From: Chloroflexota bacterium
GTDB lineage: Bacteria; Chloroflexota; Limnocylindria; Limnocylindrales; CSP1-4
Direction: 5' to 3'
NCBI GenBank assembly: GCA_015478725.1
Contig: JADMIG010000020.1
Location: 1-48,337 of the forward strand
DNA length: 48,337 nucleotides
Under the pieces are notes generated by a model. That model did no database searches and was not told the DNA's origin. It saw nothing but the letters and a program-made list of their open reading frames with translations. Shown one piece after another: positions 16,217 through 24,067 of this stretch. The position numbers and the translations under genes were made by a program. The first letter of the stretch is position 1; each line of letters begins with the position of its first letter.

Positions 16217-17390
16217 CGGCCCGTCGGATGGACGTCGCGGCCGCCAGAGCCGAGGGTCGCATCCGCGAGACCGCCGGACGAGCCTCCCGCACGCCGATCG
16301 GGCGGAGCTGCCGAGGCGCGCTCGGCTCCTCCAGGGGGCGTCCGAGGAGGTAGCCCTGGCCGAACTCGACGCCGAGGGTGCGGAGCATCGCGAGCTCACG
16401 TCGGGTCTCGATCCCCTCGGCGACGAGGCGGGCGCCGATCCGCCGGCCGAACGAGACGAACGCCTCCACGAGCGCCTGTTTCGCATCACCGCGCTTGTCC
16501 CCGATGCCGTGCACGATCTCACGGTCGATCTTGATGATCGTCGGACGGAGCGCCGCGACGAGCGTGAAGCTCGCATAGCCGGCCCCGGCATCGTCGACCG
16601 CGAAGCCGAAGCCGAGGCGACGGAGCGCCTTGACGTGGCGGGTCAGGGGCTCCACGTCCGGGACGGCCTGCTGTTCGGTGCACTCGAGCGTCAACTGGCG
16701 CGGGTCGAGGTCGTGCCGTCGCACGAGATCGGCGAACGCCCGCGGCGAGAAGGCGGGGCTGAGCAGGCTCGATGGGGTGAAGTTCACCGAGTACCGGCGA
16801 CTCGGCCGCCCCGCCGCTGCGGAGTTGGCCTCGAGCCCAGCGATCCGATCGAGGATCCGGGAGACGATGAACGAGTTGAGCTCGACGGCCCGGCCGGTGC
16901 TGATCGCCGCCTCGACCATCCCGCTGATCGATGTCGGGAGGGTCGGCATCTCGGGCCGGAACAGACATTCGTACTCGTGGACCTCGCCGGTCGCGATCGC
17001 GACGATCGGCTGGAACGCGACGCGATGGTTCAGTCGGAAGAACAGGGCGAGGAGCTTGGTCTGGGCGACGGCGACCGATCGTCCCATGCCCACTCGCTCG
17101 GCGATCCCCGACTGCTGCACCGCGGTGGCGTGCGCGACGAGATACCGATCAGCCTCGGGGATCGAACTGTCGACATGGACGAGACCGTACTCCGGCGAGT
17201 GGCTCGCACCAGCGATCTCGGCCGCGCGGGACTCCGTCAATTCGGTCGTCGGGGCGATGAGACACACGCCGGACTCGAGCTCGAGAAGGCGACCCCCGGG
17301 CAGGGTCGAGGCGAGCCGGTTGACGAAGCGGATGTCGCGCGACCAGAGGAGCGACTCGTCGGAATGGCGCTGGGACGTGAAGAACCGCAT
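16200..17390 (-). CDS. EAL-domain cyclic-di-GMP phosphodiesterase
   Basis: 396 residues. The C-terminal two thirds (about 125-360) are an EAL domain, which hydrolyses c-di-GMP. The signature reads ECL rather than EAL (Glu141). Other expected positions are kept: Asn203 in VNFTPSSLL, Glu236 and Glu239 in LECTE, Asp266-Asp267 in VDDAGAGYASF, Lys287 in IIKIDRE, Glu325 in AEGIE and Gln345 in GQGYLLGRPL, so activity is plausible. No GGDEF domain is present. Residues 1-120 are a soluble domain I do not recognise, likely sensory. ATG at 17390 follows GGGGAA. Predicted cytoplasmic. Confidence 0.9.
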   Translation of the reverse strand: MRFFTSQRHSDESLLWSRDIRFVNRLASTLPGGRLLELESGVCLIAPTTELTESRAAEIAGASHSPEYGLVHVDSSIPEADRYLVAHATAVQQSGIAERVGMGRSVAVAQTKLLALFFRLNHRVAFQPIVAIATGEVHEYECLFRPEMPTLPTSISGMVEAAISTGRAVELNSFIVSRILDRIAGLEANSAAAGRPSRRYSVNFTPSSLLSPAFSPRAFADLVRRHDLDPRQLTLECTEQQAVPDVEPLTRHVKALRRLGFGFAVDDAGAGYASFTLVAALRPTIIKIDREIVHGIGDKRGDAKQALVEAFVSFGRRIGARLVAEGIETRRELAMLRTLGVEFGQGYLLGRPLEEPSAPRQLRPIGVREARPAVSRMRPSALAAATSIRRAVTPRG

Positions 17391-17508
17391 GCTTCCCCTG
17401 CGATGAGCGGTGACCGGTCGATGGTGGACCGCGGCGGACCTTCGGGCGACCCGGCACTCGTCCTCCCGCGGGAGGACCTTCGTACCACTCGCGGCGCGCC
17501 CGCCGAGC

Positions 17509-18171
17509 CTACGCGATGCGCTCGCCGGCCCTGATCGGAGCCGCGAGCCGATTCTCCGGCGGAGCGAGCGGGCAGGCCCATTTCGGATCGAACGCGCACG
17601 AGGGCTGGTAGCTGAAGTTGAAGTCGCAGACGATCGTCCCTCGCTCAGGGTCGCCGCCGAGATCGGCCGACTTCGCGGCGTCGATGAGATAGCGGCCCGC
17701 GCCATAGGTCTCGGTCCCGTTCGTGGCGTCGCGGAACGGAACGAAGAGGCCGCCGACGTAGCCCGCCATCCAGAAGGCGGCGAGTCGCGCCGGCCCGCCG
17801 GGGAGCGGCAGCTCGATCGACCCGATGCGGCGGATCGACAGCGCCTCCGGGCCGCTGTTCGGAAGCGCCAGCGACGGGCCCGGCGCGGCCTCGGGATCGG
17901 GCTGCGGCTCCGGGATGAGCGCGGCCTCGAAGGCGAACCGCTGGTCGTAGCCCCAGTGGAGCGGCTGGAACGTGCCTCGTTCGGCTGCCGGCACGGGCGA
18001 CGATGGGTGCTCGCGGTAGAGCGAGGCCCGCTCCTCGCGCCAGCGGTGCCACGCAGCGACCGGATCGTCGCGGTAGAGGAACCGGACGTCCGAGTACAAC
18101 GTGGCCACGCGACGACGCCAGTCCGCGAGGGCGAGTTCGACCCCCGGCGTGGTGGCGTCGAGGTCGGTCAT
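17509..18171 (-). CDS. DUF1684-family protein
   Basis: 220 residues, matching the DUF1684 pattern at the C-terminus: VPFRDATNGTETYGAGRYL, then CDFNFSYQPSCAFDPKWACPLAPPENRL (in parts) and PIRAGE. The N-terminus (LADWRRRVATLYSDVR ... AWHRWREERASLYREHP) is also family-like. Biochemical function is not established. ATG at 18171 gives a clean N-terminus, 118 bp from the divergent mtnP gene. It lies 118 bp upstream of the EAL gene on the same strand. Confidence 0.85.
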   Translation of the reverse strand: MTDLDATTPGVELALADWRRRVATLYSDVRFLYRDDPVAAWHRWREERASLYREHPSSPVPAAERGTFQPLHWGYDQRFAFEAALIPEPQPDPEAAPGPSLALPNSGPEALSIRRIGSIELPLPGGPARLAAFWMAGYVGGLFVPFRDATNGTETYGAGRYLIDAAKSADLGGDPERGTIVCDFNFSYQPSCAFDPKWACPLAPPENRLAAPIRAGERIA

Positions 18172-18289
18172 CGGCGCATCGTACCCGGACGGCGGCGGGA
18201 CAGACGCGGTAGCATCGCCGCCCGGCCGGACGAGCGGCAGCGGCAACGGCCGCCGCCACGGCAGCGGTGAAGGCGAAGGCGGGTCGACG

Positions 18290-19138
18290 ATGGCGGATCT
18301 GGCGGATATCGGCGTGTTCGGCGGGTCCGGCTTCTACTCGCTCCTCGACGACGTCCGCGAGATCAAGGTGGACACGCCGTACGGCCCGCCCTCGGACAGC
18401 CTGTTCCTCGCCGAGGTTGCCGGGCGGCGGGTCGCCTTCCTGCCCCGCCACGGTCGTCGCCACACGCTTCCGCCGCATCGGGTCCCGTACCGCGCGAACG
18501 TCTGGGCGATGCGATCGCTCGGCGTCGGGGCGGTCATCAGTCCGTGCGCGGCAGGTTCCCTGCAGGCGCATGTCAAGCCCGGTGACTTCGTCGTCTGTGA
18601 CCAGTTCGTCGACCGAACGTCAGGTCGCGCCCAGACGTTCTTCGACGGGCCGATCGTCAGCCACGTGAGCTCGGCCGAGATCTACGACCCGGAGTTGCGA
18701 CGGATCGCGATCGAGGCCATCCGTGACCACGGCATCACGGTCCACGACCACGGCACGGTCGTGGTCATCGAAGGCCCGCGATTCTCGACGAAGGCCGAAT
18801 CGCGCTGGTTCTCCGAGGCCGGCTGGGAGGTGATCAACATGACCCAGTTCCCGGAGGCCTATCTCTGTCGAGAGCTCGGCATGGCCGTCGTCAACATCAG
18901 CCTCATCACGGATTTCGACGCCGGCGTCATCGAAGGCACCGAAGTCGTCGACGCGATGAGCGTCCTCGAGGTCTTCGAGCGTAACGCCGAGCGTATCCGA
19001 GCCGTGGTCCTCGACATGATCGGGCGCTTTCCCGAGGACCTCGCCACACTGGGGGCCGCGGAGGCGCTGCGCCATACCCGCGGCGACGGACACGCCGCGT
19101 CCGTCGAAGACATCCGCCTGTTCGAGACGGGGCTCTGA
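18290..19138 (+). CDS. mtnP: S-methyl-5'-thioadenosine phosphorylase
   Basis: Cleaves methylthioadenosine with phosphate to adenine and methylthioribose 1-phosphate in the methionine-salvage and polyamine by-product pathway. The 282-residue protein has the type-II nucleoside phosphorylase features: GVFGGSGFYSLLDD, FLPRHGRRHTLPPHRVPYRAN, SPCAAGSLQ, VVIEGPRFSTKAE, INMTQFPEAYLCRELGM and LITDFDAG, where the Asp favours 6-aminopurines. ATG at 18290 has only a weak upstream purine run. A luciferase-like gene begins 2 bp after its stop. The closely related methylthioinosine phosphorylase is the main alternative. Confidence 0.92.
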   Translation: MADLADIGVFGGSGFYSLLDDVREIKVDTPYGPPSDSLFLAEVAGRRVAFLPRHGRRHTLPPHRVPYRANVWAMRSLGVGAVISPCAAGSLQAHVKPGDFVVCDQFVDRTSGRAQTFFDGPIVSHVSSAEIYDPELRRIAIEAIRDHGITVHDHGTVVVIEGPRFSTKAESRWFSEAGWEVINMTQFPEAYLCRELGMAVVNISLITDFDAGVIEGTEVVDAMSVLEVFERNAERIRAVVLDMIGRFPEDLATLGAAEALRHTRGDGHAASVEDIRLFETGL

Positions 19139-19140
19139 TC

Positions 19141-20016
19141 GTGGCGCTGCACCCGGCTGCGGCGAGTTTCCCGGCGCGGACGGCCTCGCCCACCCTGCCG
19201 ATCGGCGTGAACCTCCGCTCGATCGGTGTCGACGTCGCCTGGTTCCGCGCCCAGGCCCTCCGCCTCGAGGGCGCCGGCTACGCGACGATCTGGCAGTGGG
19301 ACCATTTCGTCAGTCGCGGCGTGCTCGCCGATCCGGTCCTCGAGGCGTGGACGACCCTGTCGTTCACCGCCGCTGCGACCACACGGATCGGGCTCGGCAC
19401 GTTCGTCGCGAACGTGATGAACCGTCATCCGGCGGTCCTCGCCCGGATGGCGGCGACCTTCCAGCAGGCAAGCGGTGGCCGGCTCGTCCTCGGGATGGGG
19501 ATCGGCGGACACCCCGCCGAGCACGCCGCCTACGGGATCGAGTTCCCGCCCGTGCCCGAGCGCGTCGCCCGTCTCACGGAGGCGGTGGCGGTGATCCGCG
19601 CGCTGTGGACCGGGGGCCCGGTCGATCTCGACGGTCGCTTCTACCGGCTCCGCGGCGCGCACGCGTACCCCCGTCCGGTGCCGCCGCCGCCGATCGTCGT
19701 CGGTGGAGAGACAACGGCCGGGGCTCGGCTCGCGGCCCGGATCGGCGACGGCTGGACGACGTCGGCCGCCGTCTTCGAGCGCGACCTGCCGGCCTACCTG
19801 GCGACACTCGCCGAGCAGGACCGGGAGCGGGCCGCCCAGCGGGTCATCGTCGCGTTCCCGCTGGCCCGCGATTCGCGCCTCGCCGGTTCTCCGTGGACCC
19901 TGGATCGGGCCGCGGAGGCGGAGCGGTGGCGAGCGGCGGGTGCCGACGAGGTCATCCTCGCCGCCCGGACGACGGAGGACGTCGACGCGCTCGTCGAGGC
20001 GGCCGTCCAGCGCTGA
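19141..20016 (+). CDS. LLM-class F420-dependent oxidoreductase
   Basis: The fourth luciferase-like oxidoreductase, 291 residues. Family blocks: YATIWQWDHFVSRG, TRIGLGTFVANVMNRHPAVLARMAATFQ (in parts), GGRLVLGMGIGGHPAEH and PPIVVGGETTAGARLAARIGDG. The GTG start is 2 bp after the mtnP stop, so the two are co-transcribed. It is encoded apart from the minus-strand F420 block, so it probably serves a separate reaction. Cofactor choice between F420 and FMN cannot be proven here. Confidence 0.86.
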   Translation: MALHPAAASFPARTASPTLPIGVNLRSIGVDVAWFRAQALRLEGAGYATIWQWDHFVSRGVLADPVLEAWTTLSFTAAATTRIGLGTFVANVMNRHPAVLARMAATFQQASGGRLVLGMGIGGHPAEHAAYGIEFPPVPERVARLTEAVAVIRALWTGGPVDLDGRFYRLRGAHAYPRPVPPPPIVVGGETTAGARLAARIGDGWTTSAAVFERDLPAYLATLAEQDRERAAQRVIVAFPLARDSRLAGSPWTLDRAAEAERWRAAGADEVILAARTTEDVDALVEAAVQR

Positions 20017-20043
20017 TCCTGCGACTGCCCGGGACCGCCATCC

Positions 20044-20589
20044 GTGGCACCATCGTCGGTGCCGATGACGATGCCCGACCCGCCGACGATCGCCGCTCCC
20101 GTGCCTGCACCGGCGCCCGCCCCGGAGCCGACCCATCCGTGCGTGCGGTGCGGCCGGCCGGTCGCCATCGGCATCGCGATGTGCGATTCCTGCAATCCCC
20201 TCGGTCTCGCGGATCCGGCCGCCTCCCAGGTCCACGGCACGGCGTTCGTCGCCCTCGGGATCGCGTTCCTCGTCATCGCGCTCGTCGGACGGTTCGCCCT
20301 CTCGGGCATCGGTCCGTTCGATGCGCGGATCGCCGGAGTCGCCGTGACGGCCGACGCGGCGGGGACGCCGGCTGGCCTCACGATCACCCTGGCCGTGACG
20401 AATCGCGGGACCAAGGGCGGCGCCTCGACCTGCCGGGTCCACGACGTGGCCCTCCTCTCGAACGACGTCTCGGCGATCTTCCTCAGTCCGGAGATCCCCG
20501 CCGGGGAGAGCGCGACGTTCACCCGCCAGACGAGCCTCCTCGGCGTGAAACCGGTGACGACGCTCACGGTCGACTGCAGCCAGCCGTGA
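20044..20589 (+). CDS. Zinc-ribbon, single-span membrane protein, function unknown
   Basis: 181 residues. A Pro/Ala-rich start leads to a four-cysteine zinc ribbon (CVRCG and CDSCN, about residues 33-51). One transmembrane segment follows (GTAFVALGIAFLVIALVGRF), then a beta-rich outer domain with SNDVSAIFLSPEIPAGES, reminiscent of the FxLYD/DUF4352 class. The start could also be ATG at 20065 or 20071; none has a strong ribosome-binding site. It overlaps the next gene by 4 bp (GTGA), so the phosphatase is probably co-translated with it. No function can be assigned. Confidence 0.75.
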   Translation: MAPSSVPMTMPDPPTIAAPVPAPAPAPEPTHPCVRCGRPVAIGIAMCDSCNPLGLADPAASQVHGTAFVALGIAFLVIALVGRFALSGIGPFDARIAGVAVTADAAGTPAGLTITLAVTNRGTKGGASTCRVHDVALLSNDVSAIFLSPEIPAGESATFTRQTSLLGVKPVTTLTVDCSQP

Positions 20590-21419
20590 GTCCCGTCGGC
20601 GACCTGGAGTTCGCCCGGCGGGTCGCCGAACGAGCCGGTGTCGTGCTCATGGATCGCTACGGACGGCTCGAACGGGTCGACCGGAAGCGGGCGAAGGATG
20701 TCGTGACGGAAGCCGACCACCTCTCCGAGGGCCTCATCATCGACGCCATCCGGGAGCACGGTCCGGGTGACGGGATCCTCGCCGAGGAATCCGGGTCCCA
20801 TCCGCCGGCGTCCGGGAGAGCGCCGGCCGCGGGACGTGGCCGGCTGTGGATCGTCGACCCGCTCGACGGGACCGTGAACTATGCGAACGGGATCCCGTTC
20901 TTCTGCGTCTCCATCGCGCTCGTGGTGGACGGTCGCGCGACGGTGGGCATCGTCCACGATCCGACCCGCGGCGAGACGTTCGCCGCCTCCGTCGAGAGCC
21001 CGGCCCTGCTTCACGATCGCGCGGACCCGCAGGGTCGATCCATCGCGGTCTCCGCCAAGGACCGGCTCGACGATCTCGTCGTCGCGCTGGCGATCTCGGG
21101 CCGGGCGGCGGCGACCCGGGTGCAGGCGGTCCGCGCCGCCGTCCGGGTGAGCCGGAACATGGGTGCAGCGGCCCTCGAGATCGCCTATGTCGCGAACGGT
21201 CGGTTCGATGCGGTCATCCAGTCCGGCGGGCTGTCCGCCTGGGATATCGCCGCCGCCGGCCTCATCGCCGAGCGCGCCGGAGCGACGGTCACGGACGCGT
21301 CCGGCGGCCCGTGGCTGGAGGTGGGGAGGGGCGCGTCAGCCAACGGAATCCTCGCGGCCCCGCCGGGCCATCATCCGGCCCTGCTTGCCCTGAGCCTTCC
21401 GCGCGCCGTCGGGACCTGA
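20586..21419 (+). CDS. Inositol-monophosphatase-family phosphatase
   Basis: 277-residue Mg-dependent phosphatase of the IMPase superfamily. The metal motifs are complete: DVVTEADHLSE, GILAEESGS, IVDPLDGTVNY and AWDIAAAGLIAERAGA. Family members act on inositol 1-phosphate, histidinol phosphate, fructose 1,6-bisphosphate or PAP; sequence alone does not decide. The GTG start at 20586 lies within the previous gene's stop region. It converges on the exonuclease gene with a 19-bp gap. A second member of this family lies in the right-hand island at 43192-44031. Confidence 0.88.
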   Translation: MSPVGDLEFARRVAERAGVVLMDRYGRLERVDRKRAKDVVTEADHLSEGLIIDAIREHGPGDGILAEESGSHPPASGRAPAAGRGRLWIVDPLDGTVNYANGIPFFCVSIALVVDGRATVGIVHDPTRGETFAASVESPALLHDRADPQGRSIAVSAKDRLDDLVVALAISGRAAATRVQAVRAAVRVSRNMGAAALEIAYVANGRFDAVIQSGGLSAWDIAAAGLIAERAGATVTDASGGPWLEVGRGASANGILAAPPGHHPALLALSLPRAVGT

Positions 21420-21438
21420 CGGCCAGTAACGGGCTCGA

Positions 21439-22329
21439 TCACCCGTCACGCCAGCGATGCGGACGCTCGCGGAGTCGCGCCAGCCCGATCTCGTCGCAGA
21501 ATGCCGTCCAGGCCGGCCGGTCCGCACCACGCCAGCGGAGCTCTTCGGGATCGCGCTGTGCGATCGGCGCGTCGAGCCGGAGGCGGGCGAGCTGCCGATA
21601 CAGGCGCGCCTCGCTCGCGCGTTCCACGAGGACGGCCGCGAGCGAGACGGCCCCCCGCACCCCACCCGGTAGGTCCCATTCGCTCGCCCGTTGGGGGATG
21701 GCATCGAGCGAGCCGTATCGCGCGAGCACCGCGGAGGCCGATCGCGCGCCCCACCCCGGCAGCCCGGGATAGCCGTCCGCGGCATCGCCGACGAGGGCGA
21801 GGTAGTCCGGGATCGCGGAGGGCGAGACGCCCCATTTCGCCTCGACCCCGGCCCGATCGTAGGTGATGCCCCGGCGCCGATCCCAGAGCACGACTCGGTC
21901 GTCGCGGACGCACTGGGCCAGATCCTTGTCGACGGAGCAGATGACGATCCGTCCGACCGTCGGATCGTCGATCCAACGGATGACCGCGGTCGCGAGCGCA
22001 TCGTCGGCCTCGAGCTCGACCATCGGCCACAGGACGAGCCCGAGTGCCTCGATGGCGCGTTCCGCGATCGGAAACTGGGCGAGGAGCTCCCGCGGAACGC
22101 CCGCCTCCGTCTTGTACGCCGGATAGAGCTCGTTGCGGAATGAGTGGATCACGCGGTCGGTGGCACAGCCGACATGGGTCGCGCCCTCGTCGCGGAGCAG
22201 GCGGAGGAGCTGCTCGACGAGGCCGCTCACCCCCGAGAGGGCGACCCCGTCCCGGCCGCGTACCGGCGGGCGCGGGGCGAAATGAGCGCGGAAGAGCTCG
22301 TAGGTCGCGTCCACGAGGTGCAGGTCCAT
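21439..22329 (-). CDS. 5'-3' exonuclease (FEN / Pol I N-terminal-like)
   Basis: 296-residue stand-alone flap-endonuclease-type protein, as in the N-terminal domain of DNA polymerase I. Metal-binding acidic clusters appear in LHLVDATYELFRAHF, ELEADDALATA and ICSVDKDLAQ. The helix-hairpin-helix-like segment reads VGDAADGYPGLPGWGARSA. It presumably removes RNA primers or flaps. It is the last gene of a minus-strand trio, 6 bp after the SRPBCC gene. The canonical SDN before the PGxxGxG turn is ADG here, a mild divergence. Confidence 0.88.
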   Translation of the reverse strand: MDLHLVDATYELFRAHFAPRPPVRGRDGVALSGVSGLVEQLLRLLRDEGATHVGCATDRVIHSFRNELYPAYKTEAGVPRELLAQFPIAERAIEALGLVLWPMVELEADDALATAVIRWIDDPTVGRIVICSVDKDLAQCVRDDRVVLWDRRRGITYDRAGVEAKWGVSPSAIPDYLALVGDAADGYPGLPGWGARSASAVLARYGSLDAIPQRASEWDLPGGVRGAVSLAAVLVERASEARLYRQLARLRLDAPIAQRDPEELRWRGADRPAWTAFCDEIGLARLRERPHRWRDG

Positions 22330-22335
22330 CGCCGA

Positions 22336-22947
22336 TCAGGCCGTTTCGGGCGGCTCGCCCGGGTCCCCATCCGGCTCGCCCGGATCGCCGGCCGACCCGG
22401 ATTCGCCCTCCACGAGACGGGCGAACGTCTCGAGATCGGCCTGGAAGATCCGGCTCAGGATCGGGCGGGCGATGAGTTCGCCGAGGTGCGGAAAGACCGG
22501 TGGGCGGAGCGTTTCATCCCAGCGGACGAGCGTCGTCGAGGCGTCGATCGCCTCGAGCGTGATGATCCCGCCACCCGCGAACAACCCCGTGTGTCGGATC
22601 GCGAAGCGGCGGGGCGGGTCCCAACCCACGATCTCGACCGGGTCCCAGACCGGGACTCCGAAGATCCGGACGAGTCCCACGGCCCGCGTTCCGACCCGGA
22701 TCGGGCCGGGCGTTTCGATCCGGACGGCCTTGAGCTCGGCCATCCAGCGGACCTGGCCCGGCACGTCGGCGAGTTCCGCCCACGTCCGCTCGATCGGCGC
22801 GCCGACGCGGACCGAGCCACGGATGACGCCGAGCCGTCCGGCTTCGCGGAGCGCATCCGCACGCTGGCGGACCGCCCGTTCGAGGAGTGCGCCGCCGGCG
22901 GACCCGAGAGCGGCGAGGGCGATCGCCCGGCGGACGGCGCGCTTCAT
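22336..22947 (-). CDS. SRPBCC (polyketide cyclase/START-like) protein
   Basis: 203 residues with a START/Bet v1-like fold pattern: RGSVRVGAPIERTWAELADV, VRWMAELKAVRIETPG, VGWDPPRRFAIRHTG, and a C-terminal amphipathic helix. The N-terminus is basic then Ala-rich, possibly a weak membrane anchor. The tail is a short Gly/Asp/Pro/Glu repeat. ATG at 22947 overlaps the nicotinamidase stop in an ATGA. The family binds hydrophobic ligands; the ligand is unknown. Confidence 0.82.
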   Translation of the reverse strand: MKRAVRRAIALAALGSAGGALLERAVRQRADALREAGRLGVIRGSVRVGAPIERTWAELADVPGQVRWMAELKAVRIETPGPIRVGTRAVGLVRIFGVPVWDPVEIVGWDPPRRFAIRHTGLFAGGGIITLEAIDASTTLVRWDETLRPPVFPHLGELIARPILSRIFQADLETFARLVEGESGSAGDPGEPDGDPGEPPETA

Positions 22948-23552
22948 GCGGCGCAACCCGGAGACGACCGATCGAGCCGCACGCCGGCTGCCGCGAGCTC
23001 GACGAGCGCACGTTCCCCGTCACCCGGCCGCAGGTCCACCGCACGGATCCCCGCGACGAGGATGGACGTGTCGAACCCGAGGGCGAGCGCGTCGCCGGCT
23101 GTCGCCGCGACGCAGTAGTCGGTCGCGAGGCCGCAGAGGGTCACCCGGCTGATGCCCGCTTGGCGGAGGAGCCGCTCGAGCTCCGTGCGGGTCGTCGCAC
23201 CGGTGGACGGTTCGCGCATGAAGAACCCGGAGTATCCGTCCTCCCCGTTCGAGCCCTTCCGGACGACGGGGCCGCTCACCGTGAGCCGCGGGTGGAATGC
23301 CGCTCCCCAGGTGCCGGCGACGCAGTGCACGGGCCACGGGCCGCCGTCCGTCGCGAAATGCGGGGTGCGTTCCGGATGCCAGTCCGCGGTGTACGCGACG
23401 AGCGCACCCGCGGCATCGGCGGCCTCGATCGCGGCGTTCACGACCGGCAGGACGTCCAGGGCTCCCGGCACGGTCAGGGCGCCCGCCGGGTCGGCGAAAT
23501 CGTTCTGGACGTCCACGACGATGAGGGCGGAGGTCGGGTCGAAGCGCGGCAC
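22944..23552 (-). CDS. pncA: Nicotinamidase / isochorismatase-family hydrolase
   Basis: 202 residues. The catalytic triad Asp14 (VDVQNDF), Lys99 (VRKGSNGED) and Cys147 (LATDYCVAA) is complete, and the nicotinamidase metal ligands are suggested by ADWHPERTPHF. This favours a true nicotinamidase, which deamidates nicotinamide to nicotinate for NAD salvage, over other isochorismatase relatives. The GTG at 23552 starts the minus-strand trio nicotinamidase-SRPBCC-exonuclease. A divergent DUF2255 gene starts 68 bp away. Confidence 0.88.
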   Translation of the reverse strand: MPRFDPTSALIVVDVQNDFADPAGALTVPGALDVLPVVNAAIEAADAAGALVAYTADWHPERTPHFATDGGPWPVHCVAGTWGAAFHPRLTVSGPVVRKGSNGEDGYSGFFMREPSTGATTRTELERLLRQAGISRVTLCGLATDYCVAATAGDALALGFDTSILVAGIRAVDLRPGDGERALVELAAAGVRLDRSSPGCAA

Positions 23553-23620
23553 CCCGCTACGCTACCGCACGTCGAGCGGTCCGGACCGCACGCCCGCCGT
23601 GGATGGGCTACGCTCCCGCC

Positions 23621-23989
23621 ATGACCTTTCCCGGGGCGGACCTCGCCGCCCTCGAGGCGACCGAGGAGATCGAGATCGAGACGCATCCGCCGAGCGGAGC
23701 GCCGATCCATCGGACGATCATCTGGGTCGTCACGGACGGTCCTCACGCATACATCCGGTCGGTTCGCGGCGCCACGGCTCGCTGGTACGTCGAGGCGGTC
23801 GCGCCGTCCATCGTGACGATCCGACTCGGCGATCGTCGCCTCCCGGTCCGGCTCGTCCGCGCGGTCGATGCCGACTCGATCGGACGGGCGTCGGCCGCCT
23901 TCGAGCGCAAATACGCCAGCGATCCGTCCACGCCGGACATGCTCCGGCCGGAGATCCTCGCCACGACCCTCCGTCTCGAACCCGCCTGA
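23621..23989 (+). CDS. DUF2255-type small protein
   Basis: 122 residues from the ATG at 23621 (MTFPGADLAAL). The sequence EEIEIETHPPSGAPIHRTIIWVV, read in parts, followed by AYIRSVRGATARWYVEA, RRLPVRLVRAVD and AAFERKYASD matches my memory of DUF2255, a group related to flavin/F420-binding split barrels. If so it may use F420, which this organism makes. It is divergent from nicotinamidase and 78 bp upstream of aceE. Function unknown; family assignment moderately certain. Confidence 0.72.
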   Translation: MTFPGADLAALEATEEIEIETHPPSGAPIHRTIIWVVTDGPHAYIRSVRGATARWYVEAVAPSIVTIRLGDRRLPVRLVRAVDADSIGRASAAFERKYASDPSTPDMLRPEILATTLRLEPA

Positions 23990-24067
23990 CCGCGGCACCG
24001 CGCCGTGGCTCCCGCGCCCACCTCCCGACACAGCCCAGCCGACCCCGCCCACCGGAGCGCCCTCGCG

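Noticed and set aside
18210-18215. TAGCAT as a -10 for mtnP
   Set aside because: No -35 at a suitable distance and the spot is not otherwise distinct.
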